Part shown: positions 53,594 to 63,233 of the stretch, one piece after another | How positions within the stretch are numbered: the first letter of the stretch is position 1 | Layout: the number at the start of each line of letters is the position of its first letter | From: Legionella fallonii LLAP-10 | GTDB taxonomy: Bacteria > Pseudomonadota > Gammaproteobacteria > Legionellales > Legionellaceae | NCBI RefSeq assembly: GCF_000953135.1 | Contig: NZ_LN614827.1 | Location: 649,001-713,000 of the forward strand | Direction of reading: 5' to 3' | DNA length: 64,000 nucleotides | Notes under the pieces: model-generated | Database searches by the model: none | Told to the model about the DNA's origin: nothing | Seen by the model: only the letters and a program-made list of their open reading frames with translations | Position numbers and translations under genes: made by a program

Positions 53594-55147
53594 TTAGGCT
53601 GTAACACCAATTGATAAGTCACATACTTCTGTTGGATTTTCTGATGAATCTAGTGTTAGTGGCTTAGTGCCTAGTTTTGTACGCATAGATTCTATCATAT
53701 AGGATTGCATCGTATGCGAACGAGTATGAGTATCCAATAAGAAACGACGCGGTGCGGAGTGGGAGGATTCATTCGCATTGGTTTTGTCGTCTCTATTGAG
53801 TGAAAATTCATGGGACTCAGGTTTATCATCAAGAATCTGTTGTTCCGCTTTTGAAAGCGATACACCATCTTTTTGTTTTTGCTTTACCTCTTCCAGGTGC
53901 TCGGCCATGAGGGAGGCTATAGATGAAAAACTGTCATGGACTAGATCATCGTCATCATGTTGTTCTGGGTTGGTGTGATTACGTGCCACAGAATAATCTT
54001 TACATTCCATTGGAATCCTATCCCATGCACTGGCAGCATCTAAATGCCATCCTTCTAGCCACATGATAGGAGCCAAAAAGAGATACGTCAGACCTACAGC
54101 GATATATTTTAACCAGGTTAGAGGATTCCAGGGGTTACTATCGCTTTTAGGCATGATATAACCAATCATTAAGCGAATGAGAGAGCGGTAGGAGCGTTCG
54201 TTATATAATTTTACCTCCAATCCTTTATCATGCATGGTGGCCGCAGAGATAGTAGCAATAGCACCTCCTAGACTCATCCCTTCAAACGCTATATTTTCAG
54301 GCTTAACACCTAATTCAAGCAGGCGATCAGCTTGTGCAATGGCGTCATTGACCATGTCATTTTGTGTTTTAATCATCCCTTTGCTGTAGTCAACTCCTCG
54401 ATAATTAAATCCAATAACAGAGCAACCAATATTTTGAGATGAGATATAAAAATCTTTAAGCCAATAGATGTAGTTTTGGTTGCGTGCCATGCATGCAATA
54501 ATAAATTTTCGTTCCGACATTGGCTTCATCTGTTCTTCTGCATTGGATACTTCTACAGACTCAAGCGTTACACTTTCTGATGGCTCTAGGGTATAAAAAT
54601 CCAATTTAGTTTTACGAGGACGCTCAAAAAAATCTTGGCCGTATTTTTGACGTATTTGCTCTTTGAAATAGTCTGCTAATTTTTCATCTAGCCTTTCGAG
54701 CCCTTTAAGGTGTATGTCTTCAATTGCAAATTGTTTCTCTTTGCATTTATCCTGAGTAGAGCTGCCGTCAAGGAGCTTTCCAATTTCAGCGATGATGGAG
54801 TCCACGTGGGACTTATGTTCAGGGTTATCAAATAATAATTTTTGGCGTTTTACTGGGGAGAATGGATTCTTTTTGTCAAAATAACTTTTCGGTGCTTTTT
54901 GGGATTTACTAGGAAGCATATTAACAATGACTGTGCCTTTTTCTTTACGATCATCCGTTGTGAACATGACATGAATGGGGTTTTGTAACCTTATTTCATC
55001 TGGTCCTAAAGCAACGATGGTAAATGCTCGGCTAAGACTGGAGGGTAAAAATTGACTCAGTTGGGTGAATGGGGCTTTAAAAGAATCAAACCATGATTTT
55101 TTGTTAGGTCTTTCAAGGATATAATAGCCTGGCACATGGGTTCTCAT
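53594..55147 (-). CDS. SidB/Sdb-like alpha/beta hydrolase, candidate effector
   Basis: 517 residues from the ATG at 55147 (GGAGGCG upstream; a longer frame lacks such a site). The core is an alpha/beta hydrolase: GCSVIGFNYRGVDYSKG, then the nucleophile elbow GMSLGGAIATISA (about residue 290), and later LDAASAWDRIP. Together with the Legionella context this resembles the SidB/SdbA-C family of Dot/Icm substrates, which are lipase-like. A hydrophobic stretch (YIAVGLTYLFLAPIMWL) could contact a membrane. The C-terminal 100 residues are polar and acidic. Family naming is from memory of motifs, not alignment. Confidence 0.7.
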   Translation of the reverse strand: MRTHVPGYYILERPNKKSWFDSFKAPFTQLSQFLPSSLSRAFTIVALGPDEIRLQNPIHVMFTTDDRKEKGTVIVNMLPSKSQKAPKSYFDKKNPFSPVKRQKLLFDNPEHKSHVDSIIAEIGKLLDGSSTQDKCKEKQFAIEDIHLKGLERLDEKLADYFKEQIRQKYGQDFFERPRKTKLDFYTLEPSESVTLESVEVSNAEEQMKPMSERKFIIACMARNQNYIYWLKDFYISSQNIGCSVIGFNYRGVDYSKGMIKTQNDMVNDAIAQADRLLELGVKPENIAFEGMSLGGAIATISAATMHDKGLEVKLYNERSYRSLIRLMIGYIMPKSDSNPWNPLTWLKYIAVGLTYLFLAPIMWLEGWHLDAASAWDRIPMECKDYSVARNHTNPEQHDDDDLVHDSFSSIASLMAEHLEEVKQKQKDGVSLSKAEQQILDDKPESHEFSLNRDDKTNANESSHSAPRRFLLDTHTRSHTMQSYMIESMRTKLGTKPLTLDSSENPTEVCDLSIGVTA

Positions 55148-55752
55148 ATAAATTCGCCTCCAAAGTATATTTTTTGTATGGTGTTTACTCTGCAATGTAT
55201 TTCATAGACATTTTAAAAGTAGTAATAAGAAGCGCATTATACAGTATTTCTTCATTGAGGTCAAAAAATAAGCACAAATTATTTCTTTTCGCTAAAAAAC
55301 TTTTAATTTCATTTCTGTTCCTATTTACCCTCATTTTTGTTAGTCAAATTTCGAAATAGGTACTTCATGAAATAATGAGCGAATTGAGTTTCGAGGCAGG
55401 TAACAAAGTTATACCGCTGAATTAAGCTCAATTGTTGTTGTGAATGAGCAATTCACAACATAATATGCTCATATTTCAGCGACAAACCCGTTTAATCATT
55501 AAAACTTGGAGTTACTTGTCCTTCCCCTATCCTTAGTGAAGAAGAGCGGTCGCACTGACTCTATCTTTATAGTAAGTGTTTATAATGTATCATTTGGTTT
55601 GTTGGTTGATCAATGTTTTTGTATCTAAGTCTCTTTGGTTTTTATTTGATCATTTGGTCTATATTGAGTAAGCTAAATTGAATCCTAATGAATCAGAGAG
55701 ATAACCAATGGGATCCAATTTTGTTGGATCCCATTGGTTGGTTGGGGGGAAT
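55148..55752. other. 605-bp region between two minus-strand genes
   Basis: Holds a GTTGTGAAT/ATTCACAAC hairpin (55437-55459) and the strong palindrome at 55703-55739. A 61-codon plus-strand frame (55174-55359) has no ribosome site and is not called. AT-rich, otherwise featureless. Confidence 0.45.
55703..55739. terminator. Strong hairpin after the small secreted-protein gene
   Basis: AACCAATGGGATCCAA (55703-55718) pairs perfectly with TTGGATCCCATTGGTT (55724-55739). It lies 14 bp past the stop of the minus-strand gene. There is no T-run on either side. Confidence 0.6.
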
Positions 55753-55968
55753 CTATCTACCCATAAATAACATGCCTTTTCCTGTCATTGGTTGAGTGTA
55801 GACGCCACTATTATATTCTTGCCAGTTTTCTGCAGGTCTGACATGGCATTTTTTTGAAACCATGTGCCATCCTGGTTGATGTTTATAACATGCGGCTTGG
55901 ATTGGTCCAACTGCTAGAACCATAGAAGTAGCGATTATTAATCCAGCTGCTGATGCCTTGATCTTCAT
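55753..55968 (-). CDS. Small secreted Cys-containing protein
   Basis: 71 residues with a clear signal peptide (KASAAGLIIATSMVLAVG, cleavage near IQA-AC). The mature part has about 46 residues with two cysteines (ACYKHQPG and KKCHVR), several His and Trp, and ends GMLFMGR. No family recognised. AAGGAGG precedes the ATG and a strong hairpin follows, which supports a real, well-expressed gene. Confidence 0.7.
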   Translation of the reverse strand: MKIKASAAGLIIATSMVLAVGPIQAACYKHQPGWHMVSKKCHVRPAENWQEYNSGVYTQPMTGKGMLFMGR

Positions 55969-56163
55969 AAAGACCTCCTTATCGGTTTTTGTAACAACAT
56001 GCTTTATAATAAATCACTTTGATTATATGTTTATCACTAGCTTTATGCAAATTTATTTACTGTTTTGTATAAAAAACAACAATATTTCCCCTTTTTTATC
56101 CACTTGGGAGTAGGGTTTTTTTTGTTCTATAATTAATCAAATAGTTGTCCAAGCGAGAGTAAG

Positions 56164-58128
56164 ATGAAGGTCAAAATTGTTTTGTATTCTAGTCAACGCT
56201 TTTTTTGCGATATTACCGATAACTCAATACCTATTTCTTCGCAGCTTAAGGAGTATATGACAGGAGAAGAAATAGACTTAGAAGATATAGCGTATTTTGA
56301 ATGTGACGGTATACGCCATAATAATTTCAGTGATATTGATTCTTGGTATTCGCATCTCGATAACTTGATAAAGCATAATTTGCGTCAATGTAAAATGATA
56401 ATAGAGGGAGAGGACCTTCCTATTATCCCAACCGATGCCCATACAGCCTTAGCTAGGTTTTATGCCTCTTATCCTAAAAATAGACTATGGCAGTTAGCTG
56501 TTGACGGTCAGTTGTATGCCAAAATAACTGGCAATTCAAGAGAGCAAATCACAAAGCGAATAGATAATAAAGGCTGGGTTGATTACGAAAATAGGGAGCA
56601 TGGTTCATTAAAAGCTTTTTTTTCTTGTCTTAATGTTGCACTAGAAAATATTGATGATACAGAACTAAGTAGCAATCTAATAAAAAAACTACATTCCTGT
56701 GTGACACAGAATGTAGAAAACATGGAGGAGAATTCAGTACAAGGGGATTATAGAGCTAAAGAAGTTAATTTTAATATTTATCCGGAATCTGGTCGTGTAA
56801 CCGTAGAGGGGTTAGAAGATTTACTCAATAAAATCGATCAGGGTCGTTTAGGTAGTGCTCGCTTATACCTAGGTGATAAGCATGATAAATCTTTTGAAAC
56901 TTATTTGGATCAAACCAATTTTTCGATAGTAAAAGCAGCATTGGAAAAAGAGGGGGAAGGTGCGAGTCTGAGCAACAAAGAGTTAGCGCAATATATTCTT
57001 TCCAAATATTCATGTCTTCATTATCAAGCCCCAGCATCAGATGAGGTTGATGGACTTATGGAAATGACTATCCAACATTATAATAAGAGGGTGAGAAACT
57101 GCACCAGCTTGGATAGTTTATTAGACTTAATCGGTGAAACAACCGAGTTTTTTGAGCGGATACATCCTTTTGGTGATGGGAATGGACGAGTTTTTGTAAA
57201 TGCTTTGCAAAATCGTTTATTACTACAAAATGGTTTGCCACCGGCTACTTTGTTCCAACCAAATCTCTATGATGTTTATGACCATTATGCTGCTGTACTG
57301 AAACGAGGCATATTGAATACCGTCGCAATTTATAACGGTAAGGATATATTTGGTTATTACCTACATAAGGAAAATAATCTTGAAGAACAACAATTGTTCT
57401 TGGAAATGGATGAATTAAAGAAATTTAAGGTGCAAACGGTTACCAATCCGCTATTTTCTTTATTAACCAATCTCCATGCTATCAATATGAACTCCATTTC
57501 AGAGGCGCTTCTTTTTACTGAAGATGTGCTAATTAAATTAGATTGTATTACTGAAGTGCTTAAACATATGAGTTATTCGCAAAAAGAGAGTATTGACGAA
57601 TTTAACAAAGTATTTAATCAACTTGTTCAAACAGTTAATTTACCAAGTTATGACTCATCTAATGCTGATTTTGCGCTACAAGAATTAAATCTACAAATAG
57701 GTAAGCGTCAAATAGAGAGGGAGAGCATTATGCAGAGCATAATGCAATTAGATGAAGAGGAAGAAGAAGATATTGTTATGACTGAAAAGGATGAAAAACC
57801 TCAATACAAAAACAATTCCCCGCAGGAAGCAGAACCCGTTATTAATTTAGGTAAGGAACTGCTTATAAAAGAGTTACGTGAGTTTATAGTGAGTCAACAA
57901 TCCGAGGGTCTTACTTTTTTTAAACCAGCTCCCATCGTTGAAATTGCATTAAAAATGATACAGTTACTTAATGGGGACAACACCGAGAATGCCTCATTAA
58001 ATGACAAAGATATAGAACTATGCCGTTCTACAGCCTTAGGTGAAATCATTACAAAATACAGTGGTCTATTTGATCAGCTTATAGTCGAAGTTGATATTAA
58101 TCCGCAAGTGAAAAATGTGAGACATTAA
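56164..58128 (+). CDS. Fic-domain protein, candidate effector
   Basis: A 654-residue protein. The Fic core is IHPFGDGNGRVFVNALQN with His334, the full HPFxxGNGR motif, so nucleotide or phosphocholine transfer activity is expected. Upstream, SLDSLLDLIGETTEFFERIH forms the usual preceding helices. I find no clear (S/T)xxxE(G/N) inhibitory helix, so it may be unrestrained. The N-terminal 200 and C-terminal 250 residues are unrecognised; the latter has an acidic stretch (LDEEEEEDIVM). No signal peptide. Legionella uses Fic effectors to modify host GTPases. Its target is unknown. Confidence 0.8.
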   Translation: MKVKIVLYSSQRFFCDITDNSIPISSQLKEYMTGEEIDLEDIAYFECDGIRHNNFSDIDSWYSHLDNLIKHNLRQCKMIIEGEDLPIIPTDAHTALARFYASYPKNRLWQLAVDGQLYAKITGNSREQITKRIDNKGWVDYENREHGSLKAFFSCLNVALENIDDTELSSNLIKKLHSCVTQNVENMEENSVQGDYRAKEVNFNIYPESGRVTVEGLEDLLNKIDQGRLGSARLYLGDKHDKSFETYLDQTNFSIVKAALEKEGEGASLSNKELAQYILSKYSCLHYQAPASDEVDGLMEMTIQHYNKRVRNCTSLDSLLDLIGETTEFFERIHPFGDGNGRVFVNALQNRLLLQNGLPPATLFQPNLYDVYDHYAAVLKRGILNTVAIYNGKDIFGYYLHKENNLEEQQLFLEMDELKKFKVQTVTNPLFSLLTNLHAINMNSISEALLFTEDVLIKLDCITEVLKHMSYSQKESIDEFNKVFNQLVQTVNLPSYDSSNADFALQELNLQIGKRQIERESIMQSIMQLDEEEEEDIVMTEKDEKPQYKNNSPQEAEPVINLGKELLIKELREFIVSQQSEGLTFFKPAPIVEIALKMIQLLNGDNTENASLNDKDIELCRSTALGEIITKYSGLFDQLIVEVDINPQVKNVRH

Positions 58129-58363
58129 TTTGTAGCGGGCATTAATTTTATATAGATACATTTTGATCAAAAAAAATGGCATACAAGTTGAAATTAAAGT
58201 CATTTCATCCATAACGCAGTGAAGGATCTCCCGCAAAGCGCGTTACGCCGTTGCTATGCATTTATTAATCCAGTAAGATGTTTTATACATTCAAATAAAT
58301 TTAACGATTCGTTGTTAAAGCATTGGAAGATGCCTATGCTATGTATGGTATAAGGTTCTCAGC
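58129..58363 (+). promoter_or_regulatory. Upstream region of the efflux operon
   Basis: 235 bp with a CGCAGTGAAGGATCTCCCG motif (about 58217-58235), a variant of the one near 53395, and a GCGCGTTACGCC stretch. It should contain the promoter of the ytcA-mdtNOP-type operon; no operator is identified. Confidence 0.4.
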
Positions 58364-58630
58364 ATGAGAAGAAAATTAAATCTACACCTAATACTTAACC
58401 TAGTTTTTCTATTATCAGGCTGTCACACCTCGCCATCCCAAGATATTTTAGGTTCCTATTTTCCTTCGTGGCTATTGTGTACTTTTATTGGATTTGTGCT
58501 GACGGTCATTATCCATATCGTATTGATCAAGGTTGGCGTTGATGAATTTATTCCAATGAAGTTATTGGTATACGTTAGTCTTGCGGCATCACTCACATTT
58601 TGTATCTGGCTAATATGGTTTGGTAATTAA
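58364..58630 (+). CDS. YtcA-family small lipoprotein
   Basis: 88 residues with a lipobox (FLLSGC) and two membrane helices (LLCTFIGFVLTVIIHIVLI and LVYVSLAASLTFCIWLIWF). This is the YtcA plan, a small protein found beside MdtN-type efflux genes. Its stop is directly followed by the next ATG. Accessory role in the efflux operon is inferred. Confidence 0.82.
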   Translation: MRRKLNLHLILNLVFLLSGCHTSPSQDILGSYFPSWLLCTFIGFVLTVIIHIVLIKVGVDEFIPMKLLVYVSLAASLTFCIWLIWFGN

Positions 58631-59494
58631 ATGAAAAAAGTATTGGGTAACCTTATTGCTTTTGCTGCATTAGTGATGCTCCTTATTTCAGGAACTTTAG
58701 TTGTATTGCGTATGAATGAGCGTCCCCGCACTGACGATGCAGTCCTTTTTGCCGATATTGCTAATATTGCTCCAGAGGTATCAGGACGCGTTATTTCATT
58801 AAATATTCACAACAACCAAAGCGTTCATGTGGGGGATATCCTTTTTATTGTTGATCCTGAACCGTATCAACTGAGACTCAATGCTGCAAAAGCTCAATAT
58901 CATCTTGCTACAACATCCTTAACTAGAATGGAGCCTTTGTTGAGGAAAGGTTATGTGACGGCAGAACAGATAGATGAGGCTCGAGCAGCTAAAGAAAGTG
59001 CGCGCGCAGCGGAAGCCCTTGCGAAACGTGATCTGGTTAATACAGTCGTGAAAGCGCCATTCGATGGTAAAATTGTAGGGTTAAATATTGCAGTTGGCGA
59101 ATATGCCACTACGGGACATCCTTTGTTTACGATGATTAAAACGTCCAAATGGTATGTGATAGCAAATTTTCGGGAAACGGAAGTCAGAAAAATGAAAAAA
59201 GGGGCTCTTTCGACCGTTTATGTGATGGCTCATCCCGATCAGCCGTTACAGGGGCATGTGGACAGTGTCGGTTGGGGCGTGACTTCGGAGGATTCCAGTT
59301 TTGGTAATGGGCTGCCTAGCATCCCTAAATCACTTAATTGGGTGAGATTAGCACAACGTTTTCCTGTGCGTATCCTGCTTGATAATCCGCCAGATAATCT
59401 AATGCGTGTGGGCGCTTCTGCTGTTGCAGTAGTTCATTATGAGGTTCACAACTCACATAGTGCTGTAGGCGATTCCATTAATGCAGATCAATGA
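58631..59494 (+). CDS. mdtN: MdtN/EmrA-like periplasmic adaptor subunit
   Basis: 287 residues with an N-terminal membrane helix and the HlyD-type core: RPRTDDAVLFADIANIAPEV, IVDPEPYQLRLNAAKAQYHL, a short hairpin and VVKAPFDGKIVGLNIAVGEY. It is shorter than many adaptors because the hairpin is short. It links the inner-membrane FUSC protein to the outer-membrane channel. Overlaps the next gene by 14 bp. Confidence 0.88.
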   Translation: MKKVLGNLIAFAALVMLLISGTLVVLRMNERPRTDDAVLFADIANIAPEVSGRVISLNIHNNQSVHVGDILFIVDPEPYQLRLNAAKAQYHLATTSLTRMEPLLRKGYVTAEQIDEARAAKESARAAEALAKRDLVNTVVKAPFDGKIVGLNIAVGEYATTGHPLFTMIKTSKWYVIANFRETEVRKMKKGALSTVYVMAHPDQPLQGHVDSVGWGVTSEDSSFGNGLPSIPKSLNWVRLAQRFPVRILLDNPPDNLMRVGASAVAVVHYEVHNSHSAVGDSINADQ

Positions 59495-61583
59495 ATTCTT
59501 ACTTCATGAACTGTCTCCAAGAGCCGGACGTATTGCCAATGTGTCACGTATCACCGTACTCACCATTTTAGTGATTATTCTATCAGAAACATTTCAGATC
59601 CCTGAACCAGCCTATTCAGCATACATTGTATTTTTTATTTCTAAGGAAGAGAAAGCGTCAACTTTATTAACGGCAATTATTGTCATGTTGGCGATTACCA
59701 TATCGGTTTTTTCGGCTTTAGCTATTTATACAATTTCAGTGGGAGAGCCTGGACTGAGACTACCCTTGATGGCTGTTATTGTCTTTTTAGGCATGTTTAT
59801 CTCACGTATCTCTTCTATAGGAATAGTGGCCTTTGTTATTGGCTTTCTGGTTACTCTCTCTTTAACCTTAATTGATATAGTTCCTCCTCTTGCGTCCATG
59901 CCGAGTACAGAGATCCTCACTCGTTCTGTGCTATGGTTATGGGTCGTCGCCATGTTGCCTGTCAGTTTGGTTTTTGTGGGTAATATCCTTGCCGGACGTG
60001 CTCCTATTGAACTATTTAATACGGGTTTAATTGATCGTTTTCAGCTGGCGGGTCAGTCACTTATTGGCGCTCGACCGGTCATCGATCCTAAACAATTTTA
60101 TGCCAAAGCGAATATGGGAGTACTTCTTAATTATTTGAAGATGGCGGGTCTTTTACAGAAAGAGATCAAACAAAAAACATCCGTTAATCGAGCTATAGTT
60201 GCTCTTACGGGGCGGTTAATGATGTTGCTTGCAGAGTTAGGTAAATTGCCTATTGCTGACATTCGTCTCCTCGCCCTTAAAACAGATTGCGGAGTTCAAT
60301 TATTATCGTTAGCTCAAGCAATGACATCGCAAACTGAATACCCACAGCAGAACTTGATTATCCCTGATTATGAAGGAAATGCAGCCTCTGATAGCAAAGC
60401 TTTTTTATTACTCAGCAAAATCACTGCAGTCGTTAACACTCTAGCTGAGTTGCTAGGCACATCACGTAGTGACACAACCGATGAGCAAGAAAAAAGTGAT
60501 AAAGAACATAGCCCGCTGATAGTTCCAGATGCTTTTAGTAATCCCGATTATGTTCATTATGCGTTGAAAACGACGCTTGCTATTTTTATCGCTTATTTCA
60601 CCTACACCATGTTGAGTTGGCCTGAAATTAGGACCTGTATGATCACCTGCTTCTTTGTTGCTCTGGGAAGTATGGGCGAAACAGGACATAAAATGATTCT
60701 GCGTCTGGTTGGCGCACTCATTGGCGGAGGATTGGGATTAGCGGCCATAGTGTTCATTATGCCTTATATAACAACAATTACAGGCTTATGCATCATCATT
60801 GCTTTGGTCTCTTTTTTTGCTGCTTGGGTGGCCACAAGTAGTGAACTTTTATCTTATGCTGGTTTACAAATTGCCCTGGCATTTTTTGTCAGTATCCTTG
60901 TCGGATATGGGCCAACAATCGATCTTACTTCGGCACGAGACAGGATTATTGGCATTCTTCTTGGCAATATTATTGTATTCCTTGTATTTTCCGCGATCTG
61001 GCCAACACGGGCTATAAGACAGGCTCGATTAGCGTTTGCCTCTGCTGTTGATAAATTGTCGCAATTCTTTTCCTTAAGTAATCAACAAGAGCAAGGTGAT
61101 GCATTGTTTTTTTCCTTGCAGGATTCCTTGTCTCAAGCCAGTCGTTTGATTGTTCTTAATGCATTTGAGCCTGAGCGTGCAGAAGATGAGATTATAAGAG
61201 TAGGGATGAGCCTAATAGAGCAAGTGCAAACACTGAGTAGTATCGCTATGATTGTGTCTGAACAAAATAGGGAGGGATTGTTTACTGAGACAACTCATGC
61301 TGAGTTAATCCATTACAATCAATTGCTTGGTAAGTGGTTGATGTTAATAGCAAAAGAAATTCAACGCAATGAGTTTACTGCGCTTGAGCCTCCTAATATT
61401 GCTCCTCTTATCCATAGTTTTCAACAAGCGAATAGTGCATACTTCGCTCATCCATTATTTTCTGCTTATGCTTCTTGGTATCAATCCTTAGACGTTGAGG
61501 TGAGCGAGTTTAAGCGCTTGATTGATCGATTGATTTTCCAAGGACATATCATGTTGCATCGCTTAAAAGAGGAGACAAGGTGA
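59481..61583 (+). CDS. mdtO: MdtO-like FUSC-family inner-membrane transporter
   Basis: 700 residues with two blocks of membrane helices (about 20-170 and 365-510) separated by a long soluble region, the duplicated layout of the fusaric-acid resistance/MdtO family. It probably exports aromatic or amphipathic compounds. The gene begins inside mdtN, and its stop overlaps the next start (GTGA), so all are translated together. Confidence 0.87.
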   Translation: MQINEFLLHELSPRAGRIANVSRITVLTILVIILSETFQIPEPAYSAYIVFFISKEEKASTLLTAIIVMLAITISVFSALAIYTISVGEPGLRLPLMAVIVFLGMFISRISSIGIVAFVIGFLVTLSLTLIDIVPPLASMPSTEILTRSVLWLWVVAMLPVSLVFVGNILAGRAPIELFNTGLIDRFQLAGQSLIGARPVIDPKQFYAKANMGVLLNYLKMAGLLQKEIKQKTSVNRAIVALTGRLMMLLAELGKLPIADIRLLALKTDCGVQLLSLAQAMTSQTEYPQQNLIIPDYEGNAASDSKAFLLLSKITAVVNTLAELLGTSRSDTTDEQEKSDKEHSPLIVPDAFSNPDYVHYALKTTLAIFIAYFTYTMLSWPEIRTCMITCFFVALGSMGETGHKMILRLVGALIGGGLGLAAIVFIMPYITTITGLCIIIALVSFFAAWVATSSELLSYAGLQIALAFFVSILVGYGPTIDLTSARDRIIGILLGNIIVFLVFSAIWPTRAIRQARLAFASAVDKLSQFFSLSNQQEQGDALFFSLQDSLSQASRLIVLNAFEPERAEDEIIRVGMSLIEQVQTLSSIAMIVSEQNREGLFTETTHAELIHYNQLLGKWLMLIAKEIQRNEFTALEPPNIAPLIHSFQQANSAYFAHPLFSAYASWYQSLDVEVSEFKRLIDRLIFQGHIMLHRLKEETR

Positions 61584-63088
61584 AGCGCTTCGTTTTCGCT
61601 ATTGGGGGTATTAGTCTTCTCTCTTTAGGTTTTCTAAGTGGGTGCTATTCACCGGTTGAACGTTTGGCACCACAATCGCCTGATCATCCCTGGGTACCTG
61701 ATGATAGCGTAGACAAGGGGGCTCGGGCAGTAAATAAGTTTGAGCTTCCTGCCAATTTAGCTGCGCCGTATTTGCAGAAACACGTGCCTGTTGATAAAAA
61801 GCATATTTATAATTTAGCAGAGCTAATCGATTTGGCTGAAAGTGCTAATCCGGATACGCGTCTTGCCTGGGAACAGTCAAAACAAGCGGCATATGCTGTG
61901 GGGCTTAGCAAAGCAAGTTATTTACCGGATATTAGTGCTGTGGCGCTTGGTGGTCAACAGTATACCCCTCTTCCTGCACCAAAATTATTATTTCCTAACG
62001 GTAAATTCACTGCCGATACCAGTGAGGTATTGCCCTCATTAGTGATCAAATGGTTGCTCTTTGATTTTGGTAAACGAGATAGCACGGTAAAGGCCGCCCT
62101 GCAACTTTCTTTAGCTTCTAATATAGAATTTACTGGCGCCCATCAGAAACTGATTTATGAGGTTAGTAAAGCGTATTTTGCTCTCGATGCTGAACGAGCT
62201 CAGTTGTATGTTGCTAAAAGTGCGTTAAAAAATACAAAAGTTCTTCTTGATGCAGCAGAGGCCAGGTACAAAAGAGGACTTGAAACGTCTACTCAAGTTG
62301 CTATTGCCAAGAGAGAGACAGCAAAGGCACGATTTGAACTTGCGCGGGCAATAGCGGTCGATAATGATGCCTACCATGCCTTATTGGAGGCTATGGGATT
62401 GACGCCAACGTTAAGAATACACGTTGCTGACAGTGCTCATCGTGTTTTACCCAAACGTCTTGTTGGAGATGTGAATACCCACATTAAACGAGCCTTGATG
62501 AAGCGTCCTGATATTGCTGCTGCTTTTGCTAGGGTACGTGCCAGTGAGGCGGATATTTCCGGTGCTGAGGCGTCATACCGTCCAACAGTTGCTTTTGAGG
62601 GAGTTGCTTACCAGAATATTGGCTCATTAAGTATCGACCATGGGCCAACATCACGAGTGAATAATCCGGCCACAGCGTTTCTTTTTAAGCTTAACTTGCC
62701 CTTATTTGATGGCGGGGCGCGGAGAAATACTTTACGTATTGCCCGTTCGAAGAATGCTGCGGCCAAGGAAGAGTTTGCAAAAATTCAAGATTCAGCCATC
62801 AGACAGGTGGCAAGGGCATATGATACAGTGAAAAGTAGTCTCGCCGAGTATGATTCAGCGCTCGCGTTAGTTAACGCTGCAAATACAGCTTATGATGCAG
62901 CCTTGGACTCTTACCGTCAGGGATTAGAGACCTTTACTAATACAGCGATTGCAGAAACAGAACGAGCTCGCGCTCAATCCGTGTTAGCTCAAGCTCATGC
63001 CTCAGTACTTACAGCCGCCGCGGCGCTTGCTTTTTCTACTGGGGAATTAATTTCAATCGATGCGTTGAACAATACTACAAAACAATAG
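61580..63088 (+). CDS. mdtP: MdtP/NodT-like outer-membrane efflux lipoprotein
   Basis: 502 residues starting at GTG with GAGGAGAC upstream. The N-terminus has a lipobox (LSLGFLSGC). Two repeated OEP halves follow (AELIDLAESANPDTRLAWEQ and later ALMKRPDIAAAFARVRASEA), typical of NodT-type outer-membrane factors. It forms the exit channel for the pump encoded upstream. Confidence 0.9.
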   Translation: MKRFVFAIGGISLLSLGFLSGCYSPVERLAPQSPDHPWVPDDSVDKGARAVNKFELPANLAAPYLQKHVPVDKKHIYNLAELIDLAESANPDTRLAWEQSKQAAYAVGLSKASYLPDISAVALGGQQYTPLPAPKLLFPNGKFTADTSEVLPSLVIKWLLFDFGKRDSTVKAALQLSLASNIEFTGAHQKLIYEVSKAYFALDAERAQLYVAKSALKNTKVLLDAAEARYKRGLETSTQVAIAKRETAKARFELARAIAVDNDAYHALLEAMGLTPTLRIHVADSAHRVLPKRLVGDVNTHIKRALMKRPDIAAAFARVRASEADISGAEASYRPTVAFEGVAYQNIGSLSIDHGPTSRVNNPATAFLFKLNLPLFDGGARRNTLRIARSKNAAAKEEFAKIQDSAIRQVARAYDTVKSSLAEYDSALALVNAANTAYDAALDSYRQGLETFTNTAIAETERARAQSVLAQAHASVLTAAAALAFSTGELISIDALNNTTKQ

Positions 63089-63233
63089 GTTGGGTTCTAA
63101 GCTTAGTCTCTTCCTTCATTTCTGGGCTATCCGGATTTCTTTTTATTTGTGCGATATAACGTCTTTCTGTTTATTTTTTTTTCTCTTTTGTGTGTTATCA
63201 TTACTTATTCTTCTAAATAAAGGTTATTATTGA

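Noticed and set aside
55174..55359. 61-codon hydrophobic plus-strand frame
   Set aside because: AT-rich stretch with no ribosome site; such hydrophobic frames arise by chance in AT-rich DNA.
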